In this document: in pieces, positions 12,996 to 24,410 of the stretch
Layout: each line of letters opens with the position of its first letter
Position numbering within the stretch: position 1 is the stretch's first letter
Assembly: GCA_945859605.1 (NCBI GenBank)
Contig: OX243818.1
Span: forward strand, 34,953,539 to 35,017,538
Origin: Lumbricus rubellus
Lineage: Eukaryota; Annelida; Clitellata; Crassiclitellata; Lumbricidae
Length of the DNA stretch: 64,000 nucleotides
Direction: 5' to 3'
Notes under the pieces: model-generated
What the model saw: the letters and a program-made list of their open reading frames with translations, nothing else
Databases searched by the model: none
Told to the model about the DNA's origin: nothing
Made by a program: the position numbers and the translations under genes

Positions 12996-14374
12996 GACTC
13001 TTCCGCTCGATTACAGCTACTTCCTTGACAATATGCGCAAGTTGTCTGGCAACCCACTTGGACAAACGACAGATAAAATGTTGAACCATCGTTGATGAGA
13101 ACCATGTAATTATAATGACAAGAATGATTAATAGCTCGCTATAGCCGTATCTAAAATATTTGCAAGTTGAAATTCCTGAATATTGAATTAATTATCGTGT
13201 GTGTTGCCGGTGTAAAGTGGTGTTATGACAAGTAGAATATAGGCCCACAAACAGTATGTTTTGCTGGATCGTTATTAGAAAGATGTTGAAAATGAGTGAT
13301 ATTTTGCTATAATATAACGACCACTGTATTGTTGAAACAAAATAGGCCTACAGTTTTTCAAAAATTCTGTCTGTTTAAAAGGAATTTTCGACGATGAAGC
13401 TTGCAACGGAAAGATAGGTCACGCAGTGTTAGTGGTAGGATACGGAACGGATACTGCAACTGAAAAAGACTACTGGATGATAAAGAACAGGTATCTGCCT
13501 GTAGAATGAATAATTATAAAACCTTATTCTATTTTACAAGTTGTCTTTACGCATACGCACTCGCGCACACGACACTCTAAAAGTCGGTAGGACTACTGTA
13601 ACACAAGGGTCTTCTACCAGCGCTTAAAGAGCAGCTTTTTCGCGGCGAAGAATGCGAGGCGAAGTTTACAACGCATTGCTATCCAGAAAATTTTACAGAA
13701 AACCACGATTTCTGTTGAGGGGGGGAGGTCATCAACAAATGACAGCCACAAAGAATGACCCTCTCCCCTTGGTCTCATTCGTCCGCATTTAGGCCTAAAC
13801 TCCCACACTTTTAAGAAATCGGTGAGCTTAAAATCAAAAGCAATTCCCAAATTCAAACAAGATCGTGAATAGGTTCATTATTAAACAACTATGTCTGTCT
13901 TATTTAAACGCATGTTACTTAAAATGTCATATAGGCTACATGTACAATAGCATAATTATTTTTCATACTGCTTTCAAACCTTCATTATCATCATCGTAAG
14001 GATCTATGGACCGAAGGCCCGTGCGTTAAGTGTCCACTGCATTGGTAGTCACTTTCTCCAGATCTTGTGCTGCTATTCTTAAACTATTAAGATCTGGTTT
14101 GCATCAATCCCTGATGTGATCGATCCATTATCGGTCAGGTCTTCCATCCCCTCTGCATATAATGTTCAAATAGACTCAGTTTTCGTCTCATCACTATTTG
14201 TATTAATTCGTCCTTCGTATTTAGTTATCTTCGTGCCTCCAAATTGGTTTTGAGCACAATTGTTGAAATGTTGCAGCTGGGGAACCACCTGGGGCAAAGA
14301 TGGCTGCATGTTAATGGCCAGAAACAAAAGGATGTGCGGAATCGGATATTATGCATCGTATCCCGTTCGCATAA

Positions 14375-14741
14375 ACCCGAATCCCAAGCCGTATAGCAAC
14401 GTAATATTATTTAAAACATGTTTTAGTCATTTTTTCATTGCTCATCCAACTTCTAATTCTACTATATCACAGTTCCGTTATTCATCCAACTTCTACTTCA
14501 ACTAAAAAAAATTTATCGTTCATCCAGCCTCTAGTTTTACGGTTACAATTTAGCATAAAACCATGATTTCGTCGCTCATCCAGCTTCTACTTCTGCTAAT
14601 TAATATGCTCATCCAACTTCTAATGATACTGCAATACGTCAGCAGTAATAAATTATCATGTTTTCATCTTTCATCCAACTTCCAGTTTACGGAAATAAAA
14701 TAGGCCTATCGCTGAAGTGCTATACGGCTTGGGATTCGGGT
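14375..14741. mobile_element. 367-bp inverted-repeat element inside cathepsin copy 1 exon 9
   Basis: The ends are ACCCGAATCCCAAGCCGTAT and its exact complement (23 bp). The interior has about eight TCATCCAGCTTCTA-like words. Part of the target exon (TATGCATC...CCCGTT) appears on both sides, although the duplication boundary is ragged. The element removes the normal C-terminus of copy 1. Confidence 0.75.
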
Positions 14742-14799
14742 ATATGCATCCCGTTCTCAACAGCGACCTACTCCACCAAAATGCAACATCATATTAAAT

Positions 14800-15760
14800 A
14801 GAAGCGACGCGTTGTTGCTCCCTCTGGCCTTGAGGGAGTAGGATGATTTGGCAGCTGGACTCGAATATCCAATGAACATCGATATCTGAACATTTGATAC
14901 GAAGCAGTTAATTATTTATCTGGCGCCGTGCGTTTACCTCTAGAGAACTTTGCGATTTGGAGATTTGTAGGCTAGTATGATTATGATAATGACTAAAAGA
15001 TACTAAAGAATTTTGAAACCGCAGTATTTGCAGTAAATACAAGATTAGTGGAAGTCACATTTGACAACTAATAGTAGCCTAATTGTACTATTTTTTGTCT
15101 TAATAATTTTTATGTCCTGTGTAAAATTTATATGTGATACTTGTTAACCAGAGTGCTGTTTGGCAGCTGGTTAAGAAATAAAGAATATACTTACTTACTT
15201 ACGTTTGACTTATTTTGATATAGCCTAATTATAATAGAATCGAAACGATGTTAAAACTGTATCCTTTGCGGCGCCCGGGTATAGGCTAAACTCGATAGGC
15301 CTACATTCATAGACTAAATAGGCCTACTAAGATTGAACTATATGTAGCTTTAGCAACAGTGCATTCACGAATACTAAATTATTGAAAGAATTATTGTCTA
15401 TTTTAATGTTGCAACAATGGATTGATGTAATAATTTACGAACCATTAAATCTTTCGTTTGATTAGGTGTCTTTAGAAAAAAGACGAATTAGTATCGAAGG
15501 CATTGAAGTGACGTTTGTAAGGCAAGAAAAGAAGAAAACGCACGTGCAGAGCATGCAGCATGATATCGTGGTGGCAAAAACGTAGCGACGGAAAATTATT
15601 GTCTGCTGTAAAAGTCATATGATAGGGGAAAGTGGTACAAGGCGCCCAGGTCAAGTAAGATGCCCAACCCCCTTTAAAACGGAGGAAAAGAAAAATATTC
15701 GTATTTTATTTGTCTCATTGCATGCAGCGACATTTTGTGAACGTTCCATAACAGTGATGT
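14800..15760. other. No gene; one LINE-like tail
   Basis: AT-rich sequence. Near 15130-15205 a stretch ending in AAGAATATACTTACTTACTTAC looks like the 3' tail of a 5'-truncated LINE. Nothing else was recognised. Confidence 0.4.
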
Positions 15761-15762
15761 AT

Positions 15763-15977
15763 GTGCACTTGTTATAGCGCCCTTTCAAGCTCTCTCTTCT
15801 CAGAGGCGCTCCCGATGCAGAGCGGACGCAGAGGAAGAAGGCGGAGTTTCACGCCGAAGCGCTGAGCAATTGTGAGTGAAGGACTTGCCCAAGGTCCTTA
15901 CTCGGCCAGGTGGATTCGAACACTCTGACCTTCCGGCTCCAAAGCAACGACGCCACCACTAGACCACCGCGCCCCAC
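15763..15977 (-). mobile_element. tRNA-derived SINE, minus strand
   Basis: This is the reverse complement of the element at 31663-31885: tRNA-like head with a B-box-like GTTCGAATCC (degenerate here), a body with AAGTCCTTCACTCACAATTG and a 3' part ending ...GCGCTATAACAAGTG. An 18-base stretch at 15827-15844 (CGCAGAGGAAGAAGGCGG) also occurs in the LTR at 16511. Confidence 0.75.
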
Positions 15978-16070
15978 AATGTTTCACTATTCGAGATATA
16001 AATTAATTTTCTAGTTTTGTACCACTTTTATGTAAGTACATGTAAGCGTATTTAATATAGGCCTAGTACA

Positions 16071-16533
16071 GCGGCCGGTTGACTAGGTGTACGCCAGTGA
16101 CGAACGGGCCAGACAGCAGCTGCGTTTTAGGCGCGCGATTTAAGACGACTGTTTAGACGAGGGTTGCGCGTACGATTGAGAGATAGAGAGAAGAAGGGAG
16201 TGCTTAAAGGAAGAGTGAAGATATAGGCTGTGATGAATATAGTAGTTGCTGTTTAGTTGTAGTAGAGAAGAGTCGTTGTTGCTGTGATAATGCAAGGATA
16301 GACATTATCGTGTTGTTGCTTCTGTTATCATCTTACGTTGGATTTGATTTACAATATACTATTAACCTGTCGTCGTTGTCGTTGAAGTAAAACAAGTGAA
16401 AGACTGTAGATCTTTAACTAGCGAATAGATTATTGAAGTCAGTTAAGTCCTTAGGGATAGGTCTTAGGCTGAAGAACGATTATAAAGCTACCGAGGAGAC
16501 TGGAGGTCAACGCAGAGGAAGAAGGCGGTGACA
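16071..16533 (+). repeat. 5' LTR of the gag-only element
   Basis: Bounds are inferred from the GTACA duplication on the left and the CGGTGACA end shared with 18855 on the right. The left end does not start with TG, so the boundary could be about 17 bases further right, at TGTACGCC. Confidence 0.5.
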
Positions 16534-16538
16534 TTATT

Positions 16539-16558
16539 TGGTGGCAGCGGCGGGATTC
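16539..16558 (+). other. Retrotransposon primer-binding site (tRNA-Leu type)
   Basis: TGGTGGCAGCGGCGGGATTC is complementary to a tRNA 3' end of the form GAATCCCGCCGCTGCCACCA, which fits animal tRNA-Leu. It lies five bases after the LTR end, the expected place. Confidence 0.7.
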
Positions 16559-16936
16559 GAATCTGCGAACAGTTGGATTTGTATCTACGGATGTTTGGAT
16601 ATTTCTGCGGATGCTGCTATTCTCATAATTATACGGAAGTTACGATATTCATTTACAAGGAACGGACGTTGATATTTCACGGAAACTACGGACGTTGATT
16701 TTCATTTTCAAGGAACGGAAATATCTTATCTCAGCTACGGTGATATTTATTCAAACCACGGAACGGAAATATCTTATCTCAGCTGTGAAATTATTCGACG
16801 TCGATTCAACAATTCATCGATTATCTGTACGACGTTTCTCACCGTCGTATAAGAAACGACAACTCAACGACTGAAAGGTAGGAAAAACTTGCTTGTCTAT
16901 AAAAGAAGCAATAGCAACAACAAGTAAAGAAGTAAG

Positions 16937-18646
16937 ATGGAGAAACTTACAGAGCAAAAGCAAGCGGCTATTAAGAAGATGGCTTCCGAAAGAATAATAA
17001 AATTATTAATCGAAGCAGGTTTAGATGCAGAAGAAGTCGGACAGATGTCGAGGGAAAGTTTGATGAGAACTTTGGTGGAAGTTTGGGCGAAAAAAGACGC
17101 TGAGGAAGAAGGTGCTGTAGATGGTACTGAAGAGAAGCCAGTGGAGAAGCCACAGCCACCTATGTCTATAGAGGCGTTGCTACAACTCATGATGATGAGT
17201 AGACAGGAAGAGAAAGAACGTCGCCAAGAAGAGAAGGAGAAAGAAGAGCGACGGTGCCAAGAAGAGAAGGAGAAAGAGGAGCGACGGCGCCAAGAAGAGA
17301 AAGAACGTCGCCAAGAAGAGAAGGAGAAAGAAGAGCGACGGTGCCAAGAAGAGAAGGAGAAAGAGGAGCGACGGCGCCAAGAAAAGAAAGAACGTAAGCA
17401 AGAAGAGAAAGAATTGCGACAACAAGAGATAGACATGCAGAGGCAGCAGTTCCAGATACAACTAGAACAAATGAGACTCGATCGTGATGAATCAGAACGG
17501 AGACGGACGGAGTTAATGATAGAGTACGAAAAAGCAAGAAAAAGCGATGAAGAAATACGAAAGCAGCAGATCGAAGACAACAAGGCTCGTGAGGAAGAAA
17601 AGGAAAAGATGCGTTTACAAGAACTGCAAAGAGCCGAAGAGATTCGACAGGAAGAATTTCAAGCCGAAAAAGACAATTTGGAAAAAGCAGAAAGATAAAG
17701 AGAAGAGCAGATGCAGTTGGAACAAAAGATACTTGCTATCAAGGAGGCTCAACTTAAAGAAATGGCAATTGAAAAGGAAGAACGCAGAAAGCAGTTAGAA
17801 CTATTACAACAGAAGATAGAACAGGAAGAAATGCGGAGAATCGAAGATCAAGATCGACTGAAGAAGAAAGACGAAGACGACAGGAAACGTCGTGATGAGT
17901 CAGAACGAAATAGACTAAGAGAAAGTGAGACAATGGTGTCCAAGATTAAGAAGATAGGTGATGCCATGAAGCATGTGCTACCTAAGATGCCGTATGATAT
18001 GATGGAAGTGCCATTATATTTTGAAACAGTTGAAAATGCATTCAATAGTTTCGCTGTGGAAAAGCAATATTGGGTGAAATTGTTATTGTCACTTATGACT
18101 TCGCGAGCGCGAACTGTATTGAACCGCGTGTCTTTTGATGATCTAGACAAGTACGATGTTGTCAAAGAGCATTTATTGAAAGAATTCAAGCTAACGGCTC
18201 GAGAGTATAGATCAAGATTTGCAGCTGCCAAGAAAACTGTGGAAGAAACGTATACGATGTTTACGGCAAGATTGAAGAATCTACTGAATTATTATGTCCG
18301 AAGTAGAAGAGTGGGCAAAGATTACGAGAAGCTGTTCGATTTGCTAGTGGCGGATAAGCTGAAAGAATGTTTACCACCAGGTCCACTACAGTTTGTCTTA
18401 GCACAAGAGGGTACAGAATGTTTAGAAGCCAGTAACGTTGCAGACCTCGCAGACATACATGTAAACAATCGAATTGGTGTAATGTTTCAAGAAAAGCCGA
18501 AATATGAAACATGGGGCAGTAGACCAAAGCAAACCAAGTGGAACAGCAATAACAAAGAAACTGGAAGCCAAGCCAAAAGTAATGATGTCAAGAAAGATAA
18601 CTTCTCTGGAAAGCAGTGGTGGCAAGATAAAAAACAGTCAACGTAG
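16937..18646 (+). pseudogene. gag-like polyprotein with in-frame stops
   Basis: A single frame runs from ATG at 16937 but is cut by TAA at 17696-17698 and TAG at 18644-18646. The same frame continues to a CCHC zinc knuckle (CHNC...H...C, 18764-18805) that itself holds a TAA at 18785. The N-terminal third includes a highly charged coiled coil of (K)EERRxQEEKE repeats (about 17200-17420, an imperfect internal duplication of about 110 bp). The later part (VPLYFETVENAF, WVKLLLSLMTSRA, YDVVKEHLLKEFKL, YRSRF) has the pattern of gypsy-type capsid. It is inactive. Confidence 0.75.
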
Positions 18647-18804
18647 GACAGACAAGCCTACAATCGAACACCACCGATGGGACGCCCAACAGAAGGCAAT
18701 GCAACATACAATCCGTACAGCAAGTGGGAGAACAATGAGCAAAGAGGTTTTGTAAAGAAACGTTGCCACAACTGTCAGTCAGACTAACACCTATTAAAAC
18801 ATTG

Positions 18805-18855
18805 TAAAGCTACCGAGGAGACTGGAGGTCAACGCAGAGGAAGAAGGCGGTGACA
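18805..18855 (+). repeat. Remnant of the LTR 3' end
   Basis: These 51 bases are identical to 16483-16533, with the GTACA flank following at once. Perfect identity suggests a fairly recent event or gene conversion. Confidence 0.8.
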
Positions 18856-18860
18856 GTACA

Positions 18861-20000
18861 CATTTGCATCTGCCAGTTTTTCTCTGTAGCCTTATGCAGT
18901 AAGCTTACCAATTCGTGCACTTCAACGTTTTTATGTTCATTATAGTTGTTTTTAAAGTTTTACCTAACTGGTCAACATTTACCTCGTTAAATAAAATGGC
19001 GTCAACAGAGATAGACTCGAAGATTAGCCTACAAGAAGCCGAAGGGCGTCTTGAATATGTAGCATAGAGATTACAAGAAGCCCATGGGCGTGTAGAATGT
19101 ATGGGAAGCCTAGAGATTACAAGAAGCTCATGAGCGTCTTTGATACTATGAAAAATGGCCACAAATCGGTGCCTACCATGGCACCACCTTCTAGACCTAC
19201 TCATGAAAATACCCTTGCGCAAAACTTCAATGAAATTAAAAGAATGCAGTGCGTATAAAGGTTGATGTCATGAAGAATGTACATTGTACAAACGAAGAGA
19301 CAACCAAGGAATTCGCGTGTGACTTTTGTCGCTCGTCTGTGATTAAAATGAAAATGACAATAATTACTTACAACGTGAGATTGGATGTTTGCTTCTCCTG
19401 TTTTGAATTGCTTTGCATCTTTAGTTTTCGTTCAATTTGTTTCCTTTCACGCAGTTTATTGCTCTAGTCTACAAATGCATGATTTCTAATAGAGTTGACA
19501 AGACCTTCAACACCTGCTTAGCCGCTAAAAAGGCGACAATTTTACGACGAAAGTTAGGGACAGGATAATGGTATATGATAAAGGATGTTACCAAGCTATT
19601 GGCCATCCACTAAACTCCAACCTGTGACATCTGCCGTAATATCAATTGGTCAAGATCAGACGCTGGGCATTGAAAGGCAGATTCTGCCAGCAGCTGCTGT
19701 GGACGAAACCCGTTGGTTGGCTCCACCTGTGACTGTGTCTGTGACTGCCAATGGTGACTCTTAGCTTATTGTGCGTTATTTGCTAACTGATGTAACATAT
19801 TTCTGTCTTAATGATACTTAGCATCAAGTAGGCCAGCGCAGCGCCTCTCAGTAGATTTTTTGAAGAAGCGCTATTTTAATTTTCGAAATCAATCAATCAA
19901 CAAAACGATTGGTAGCATGAAGCGTGGGGCTCAAAGTAGGTGAAAAGAAAAGACGATCACAACCGAACCGAACCATGCTGAAGAAGGGCTATGTTCAGAC
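18861..20000. other. No gene recognised; short imperfect tandem repeat
   Basis: Near 19020-19140 the phrase ATTACAAGAAGCCCATGGGCGT recurs about three times with changes. Otherwise no exon or transposon could be supported. Confidence 0.4.
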
Positions 20001-20008
20001 GAGAAGGT

Positions 20009-20176
20009 CATGGGCGGAGTTTATCAGGGGCTCGGGGGGGGGGTTAAGCCCCTCCAAGGAGGCCCATATTAAACTTTTTACCATGAAAATGGTATCCTTT
20101 TTCGGGATTAGCCCCCATAAGAAGGCCCAGACTCGGGGTTAGCCCTCCCAAGAACGGAAACCAAACTCCGCCCATG
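20009..20176. mobile_element. 168-bp MITE with 14-bp inverted ends
   Basis: CATGGGCGGAGTTT at the left is mirrored by AAACTCCGCCCATG at the right. GAGAAGGT and GAGAAGGA flank it (seven of eight bases). The interior has facing GGGGCTC/GCCCC words. It is non-coding. Confidence 0.65.
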
Positions 20177-20402
20177 GAGAAGGACGACACCGTCAGGAGG
20201 TGCATATGCATTGTACGTGGGTAAGATGCACGCTGAGAGGGCTTATATCCTTTCATGGGAATTTGGCCGTGGGTAGATCTAGTCATCCAATACCAACAAA
20301 GTGATGCTGGAATCTACTCATTATCGATCAGCAAATGTACACGTAGGCCTATATAGTTCTACCAAAAAATCTAATCCTAAGTTTCATCAAAATGTCTTGT
20401 CT

Positions 20403-20624
20403 TTAACCTTCCTCGATTCGAGGGTTGGTCGCTTCATGGACATGCCTTCGCCACTTTCTCCTGTCCTCTGTCTCCTTCAATATCTGCTCGAATGGTAGTT
20501 CCATCCATGTGATGAAATTAGCGATCCATCCCATCCTCGGTCTTCCCCTTGCCCTTGATCCCGACATCGTACCCTGTATTTCAATAACTTTGGAAATGGA
20601 AATAATTGTCAGTTTACATAGCAA
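20403..20624 (-). mobile_element. LINE 3' end, minus strand
   Basis: The minus frame reads GSRARGRPRMGWIANF then ETEDRRKWRRHVHEATNP and a stop, the C-terminus of an RTE/CR1-like LINE related to the insertion at 8976. Confidence 0.65.
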
Positions 20625-20699
20625 AATGTCTACTTATTTTAAAATCGTCCATTTATTCCAAAAAAATATAAAATATGGTTACAATAATGCTTTGAAATA

Positions 20700-21150
20700 A
20701 ATTTGATGCCGTTATGCATAAATTATAACTTAGGCCTAAGCCTAAGTTCTTAATAATATTATGCCAACCAAGGAGCTTTCGTGTCTATTAAGCTTAAACC
20801 ATTGCGATTGCTCTCAGTCACAACATGTTCATAGATTTAAATAACTTTGGAAATGGAAATAATTGACAGTTTACATAGCAACAAATGTATTCCGATTTAA
20901 TAATATTTTAATTTTATAGATTATTCAATAACTCGAAAGAGAGGATCGATTCTGTCTGAGTATCTAAACACCACATCTTCAATTAGATTAGATTGGACTC
21001 ATTAGGTAATAGCCATGTCTTCATGTCAGTGCATTTGCATTTAATAATAAAATATTTTAATACCAATTTAAATGGTTCTAGTTTTTTCTTTAAATAAAAT
21101 CAGCTAGCACTTTTCATTTCATATGGTCTCTGCATGAGCCCAGCTGAGAA
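20700..21150. other. No gene recognised
   Basis: AT-rich. The word AACTTTGGAAATGGAAATAATTG (20582 and 20842) occurs twice, about 260 bases apart, suggesting a small direct duplication. Confidence 0.4.
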
Positions 21151-21206
21151 AGCATCCTACTCCCCTTGGTCCAAAAGGGAAGAGGAACCTTTACGACGCG
21201 TCGTCT

Positions 21207-23430
21207 CTATCCATTCTGCGGTGCCACAGTGACGTGGAGGAATTGATCGCTCAAGAGAACGAGATATGTTGCATAGTAACCGATTTAGCACATCTCTTTG
21301 TTTCTGGCCAGTAGGACGTAGCCCTTTCTGCCCCACGTTGTTCCCCAGCTGCAAAATTAAGATACATAATTATTAGATACAGAGATATCGAAGTTTCACG
21401 CCGAAGAGCATGATCAATAGGCTATTATTGTAAATGAAGGACTTGCTCATGGCAACTGACCGGTTCCAAGCCAATAAACATATTCCTATTCGTATAGTCT
21501 AAATAGAGAAAGACAGACAGGAGAGCAAATGAATGCGTAATAGAATATGGTTTTCAATAATTTGAAAACGTGCAGCGCAATCACCTGTTCTTTATAATCC
21601 AGTAATCTTTTCCGGTTGAAGAATCCGTTCCATATCCAACAACTAACACTGTGTGGCCTAACGTTCCGATGCAAGTTTCATCGTCGAAAATTCCTTTAAA
21701 CAGAAAGAAAGTTTGAAAAGCTGTATTTGGAGCAGTCATTCACTTTCAAGGTCTTTCTATTTGCGATCCAGTATACTGAGTATAACACGTCGCAAACAGT
21801 CTTATCTTTACGTAAAAACACTTAGAAGAACACTCTGATCAATCACACGTTTCTACGTTTTGATAGTTCGTGATGGAAAAGAAAAAGTAAATCAATGTAA
21901 AATAATTTTAAATCCAGGACTTTCAACCTGCAATTATTTTCGACACGGTCATTACGAGTTATTATTAATTCTTATTTGATGGTTCAACAATATTGTCTTT
22001 CGTTTGACTAAGATGGCTGCCATACAACTTTCGCCATTAATTTTGACAAGGAAATAGTTGTGTAGTGTTGATTCTTGAGTAAGCTTATTGACTGAAGCGC
22101 AGGATTCAGCTCATCCATCTGCCATTCTACAGAACTTTTATCAGGTGTATCTTACGTGTAAGCGGAAGAGTCAGATAGAAGACAGGGAGACAGGCAGGCA
22201 GACAGACAGACAGACACACAGAAGGACATACAGACAAACACAGAGACAGAGCCAGAGACAGAAACCGTGAGTGTGGCGGGGAAAGGAATCAGAAGAGATT
22301 ATATAGGAGAAAGAGGGAGAAGATCGTAGATGGATAAATAAAGCTCGAGTAAATGCGGCAGAGAGAGATAAGCTTACGTAGAATATGAACAGAGTTATTT
22401 TCTCAGTTGATAACAACTAAGCACTATTTTATGCATAAAAAACAGGACACATTGTTGAGTTAGTTTTTCTTTCAGATCAGCGTGTCCGAATATCAATGCT
22501 CAAACTGTTCGCCAATCAGACGTTAAAATAAAATAACGATTCCTAGTATAATTATAGACTTGCCTCCTGCGTAAGACTTGAAAGATTCGCTGACGTAGAT
22601 GGCCGTACGATAGGTCCAACATCCGCAACGGTTGCTTGCAGTTTAATCTCGCCACGAACGATAGCATATCCATCGCAGGTGGCTGCAACGGCGTTTGGTT
22701 GGTATCGACAAGTCCCGTTCTTTAAAATCACAATAAAGTACAAAATATAGCACGCTAATCACTTATAAGTTACAGTTGGCAGCAGGGGCGCCGCTAGGCG
22801 TACGCACTTACGCAAGTGCGTACAGCGCTGAAAGGCTTAAACATTAACAAAATTGTAAATTAAAGCGTGAAATATTATAAGCTATGAAATTCTATTGAAT
22901 CTATTGAAATTTTTAAATCTGTTGGCTAGTTTCAACCAATGTAGCACCTTGGTCCTTCTAGTTCTAGGCCACCGTCTGCTTCATATTATTTCGTGCAAGT
23001 TGTGCGTAGAGAAATCCTGGCGGCCCAAGTTGTGCGTACAGAAAAAAATCCTGGCGGCACCGCTGGTTGGCGGTGATGTCTGTAACAGTTGACGACAAAA
23101 CATCCGCTAAGACTCTCAAGGCTCCAAAAATCAGTTGATCACTAGCACGCTCGTATTTTTAGTGACTCCTCAAAGTCGATTTCGTCAGTAAATTTCTGAC
23201 AGTATCAACAATAATTTTAGTATTTATAGGGTACTAACAATTCCTGTGTACGGATATGATGCTTCAGAATTGATTCCTCCATTGTCCACGACGTATAAGA
23301 TCGCTCTGGATGGATTGCCACCATTGCAGCCATTGTTTGTATAGCTGAGTGTACAATCCACCAAGTTCTGTTCACTCAGTGCTACAAGCGTGCCAGTTTT
23401 ACGAAAATGTTGACCCTCAAGAGTGCCAGT
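21207..23430 (-). pseudogene. Cathepsin L-like protease, copy 3: exons 6-9, minus strand, broken
   Basis: Exon 6 (23239-23430, 64 codons) encodes [31 protein letters not shown] and SEASYPY, all cathepsin L signatures, and is intact. Exon 7 (22564-22719: [13 protein letters not shown]...) has lost one base in the GPIS region, breaking the frame, and ends at a GC donor (GGAG/GCAAGT). Exon 8 (21585-21693) encodes [21 protein letters not shown] in two blocks, with the catalytic His. Exon 9 starts at 21348 ([21 protein letters not shown]) and stops at TAA 21285-21287, where intact copies have GGA. No exons 1-5 were found. The 5' side is occupied by the foldback element starting at 23540, whose insertion or an associated rearrangement probably removed them. 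Confidence 0.85.
22783..23065. mobile_element. 283-bp hAT-like MITE
   Basis: The ends CAGGGGCGCCGCTAGG and CCTGGCGGCACCGCTG are near inverted repeats. The flanks GTTGGCAG and GTTGGCGG match at seven of eight bases. The interior TACGCACTTACGCAAGTGCGTA is itself palindromic. Related copies lie at 58140-58480 (opposite strand) and, in part, at 23935-24065. Confidence 0.75.
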
Positions 23431-24149
23431 CTGAAAAACAAAACATGCCATTAATAAAGCAGTGTTTCGCGGATGGCGGACGGTTATGTGTATGTTATGA
23501 CTCTGGTGTGTAGAGTTACGTTGATGCCGGAATAATGGTGCTAGGACAAAATGTCCCCGGACAAAATGTCCCGGACAAAATGTCCCGGACAAAATGTCCC
23601 TGGACAAAAAGTCCCCGGACAAAAAGTCCCCGGACAAATTGTCCCCGGATAAAATGTCCCCGGACAAAAAGTCCCCGGACAAATGGTCCCCGGACAAAAT
23701 GTCCCCGGATAAAATGTCCCCGGATAAAATGTCCCCGGATAAAATGTCCCCGGATAAAATGTCCCCGAACAAAAAGTCCCCGGATAAAATGTCCCCGGAC
23801 AAAATGTCCCCGCACAAAATGTCCCCGGACAAAATGTCCCCGGACAAAAAGTCCCAGGGTAAAAGTAAAGTCCCTACACTACCTAAACCCATGCAGCGCA
23901 TGGCCGCTAGCAGTAGGCACACCTACATTGAGAAAAACACTTATGCAAGTGCGTAGGCCTACAGCGCTGAAAGCTAAAAAAATATAAACTGAATTACAAA
24001 TTAAAGCGTAAAATATTATAGCCTAAGGCCCTAAGCTAGGTAATTCTTTTTCTATTGAATCAAAGTGTTTGGAGTCAATGTGGCCCTTTCCTGTCTTCAT
24101 AGATTGTAAATTGTAGCACTGGAATACGCTTATCCCTGTTGCACAAGAC

Positions 24150-24410
24150 AATCAGCAGATATTGTAAGAAATAGTACACATACCCAGCAAAGGAGAGGCA
24201 AAAGGCGTTGGTAGAACACAGGCTGAGGGCAGAACTCACCGCTAAGAACGGTCATTGAAGAAAAAATGAAGGGGGGCGAGCAAGAGGAGGACCACGACAG
24301 ATGATTCTGGATTGTATGATGACAAAATTTAATTAATATGGACAGCTCGAGGAAGGGCCCAACGTCGAGAAGAATGGCGACGTCGGACATTTTAACCTGT
24401 CAGTATAGGT
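24150..24410 (+). mobile_element. LINE 3' end fragment in the foldback spacer
   Basis: The plus strand reads GRARGGPRQMILDCMMTKF and then YGQLEE in one frame, the C-terminal end of a common LINE family, with stops and frameshifts. Confidence 0.5.

Larger units (their letters stand above)
9618..14796 (+). pseudogene. Cathepsin L-like protease, copy 1: exons 4-9, disrupted by frameshifts and two transposons
   Basis: Exons correspond one to one with copy 2. Exon 4 (9618-9771) carries one extra A near 9728 that breaks the frame before GYVTPVKDQ. Exon 5 (10198-10230) is the 33-nt active-site exon [11 protein letters not shown]. Exon 6 begins at 10705, is split by a 446-bp inverted-repeat element, resumes at 11160 (ALEAQNV...[11 protein letters not shown]...NNGC) and ends near 11346 at GC instead of GT. 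Exon 7 (11920-12080) has four extra bases in the GPIS region. Exon 8 (13382-13490) holds the catalytic His (GHAVLVVGYG). Exon 9 starts at 14277 ([22 protein letters not shown]) and is interrupted at 14375-14741 by a second element before its tail, which ends near 14796. No exons 1-3 precede it. At least four independent lesions make this a clear pseudogene. Confidence 0.88.
16071..18855 (+). mobile_element. Gag-only, internally deleted LTR retrotransposon
   Basis: A putative 5' LTR (16071-16533) is followed by a tRNA-Leu-type primer site, a gag-like reading frame and then a 51-nt remnant of the LTR 3' end (18805-18855) identical to 16483-16533. GTACA flanks both sides (16066-16070 and 18856-18860), a 5-bp duplication as in Ty3/gypsy elements. 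No protease, reverse transcriptase or integrase is present. The deletion joins the zinc-knuckle region of gag directly to the LTR at a TAAAGCT microhomology. Confidence 0.7.

Noticed and set aside
16897..17583. Minus-strand serine/phenylalanine-rich frames over the gag coiled coil
   Set aside because: Shadow of the plus-strand charged repeats; the plus-strand frame has the retroelement context.
19490..19860. Possible decayed coding sequence
   Set aside because: Codon-like stretches exist but with stops in all frames, and I could not match them to any family.
23540..23860. Regular direct repeats resembling a CRISPR array
   Set aside because: No spacers exist; units are contiguous and degenerate, inverted at 25.8 kb, and the DNA is animal.
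23224..23987. Long frames with SPDKM or LSGDI repeats, also at 25598-26046
   Set aside because: The 15-bp array unit is divisible by three, so every frame stays open. The fused cathepsin residues at one end are read through an intron.
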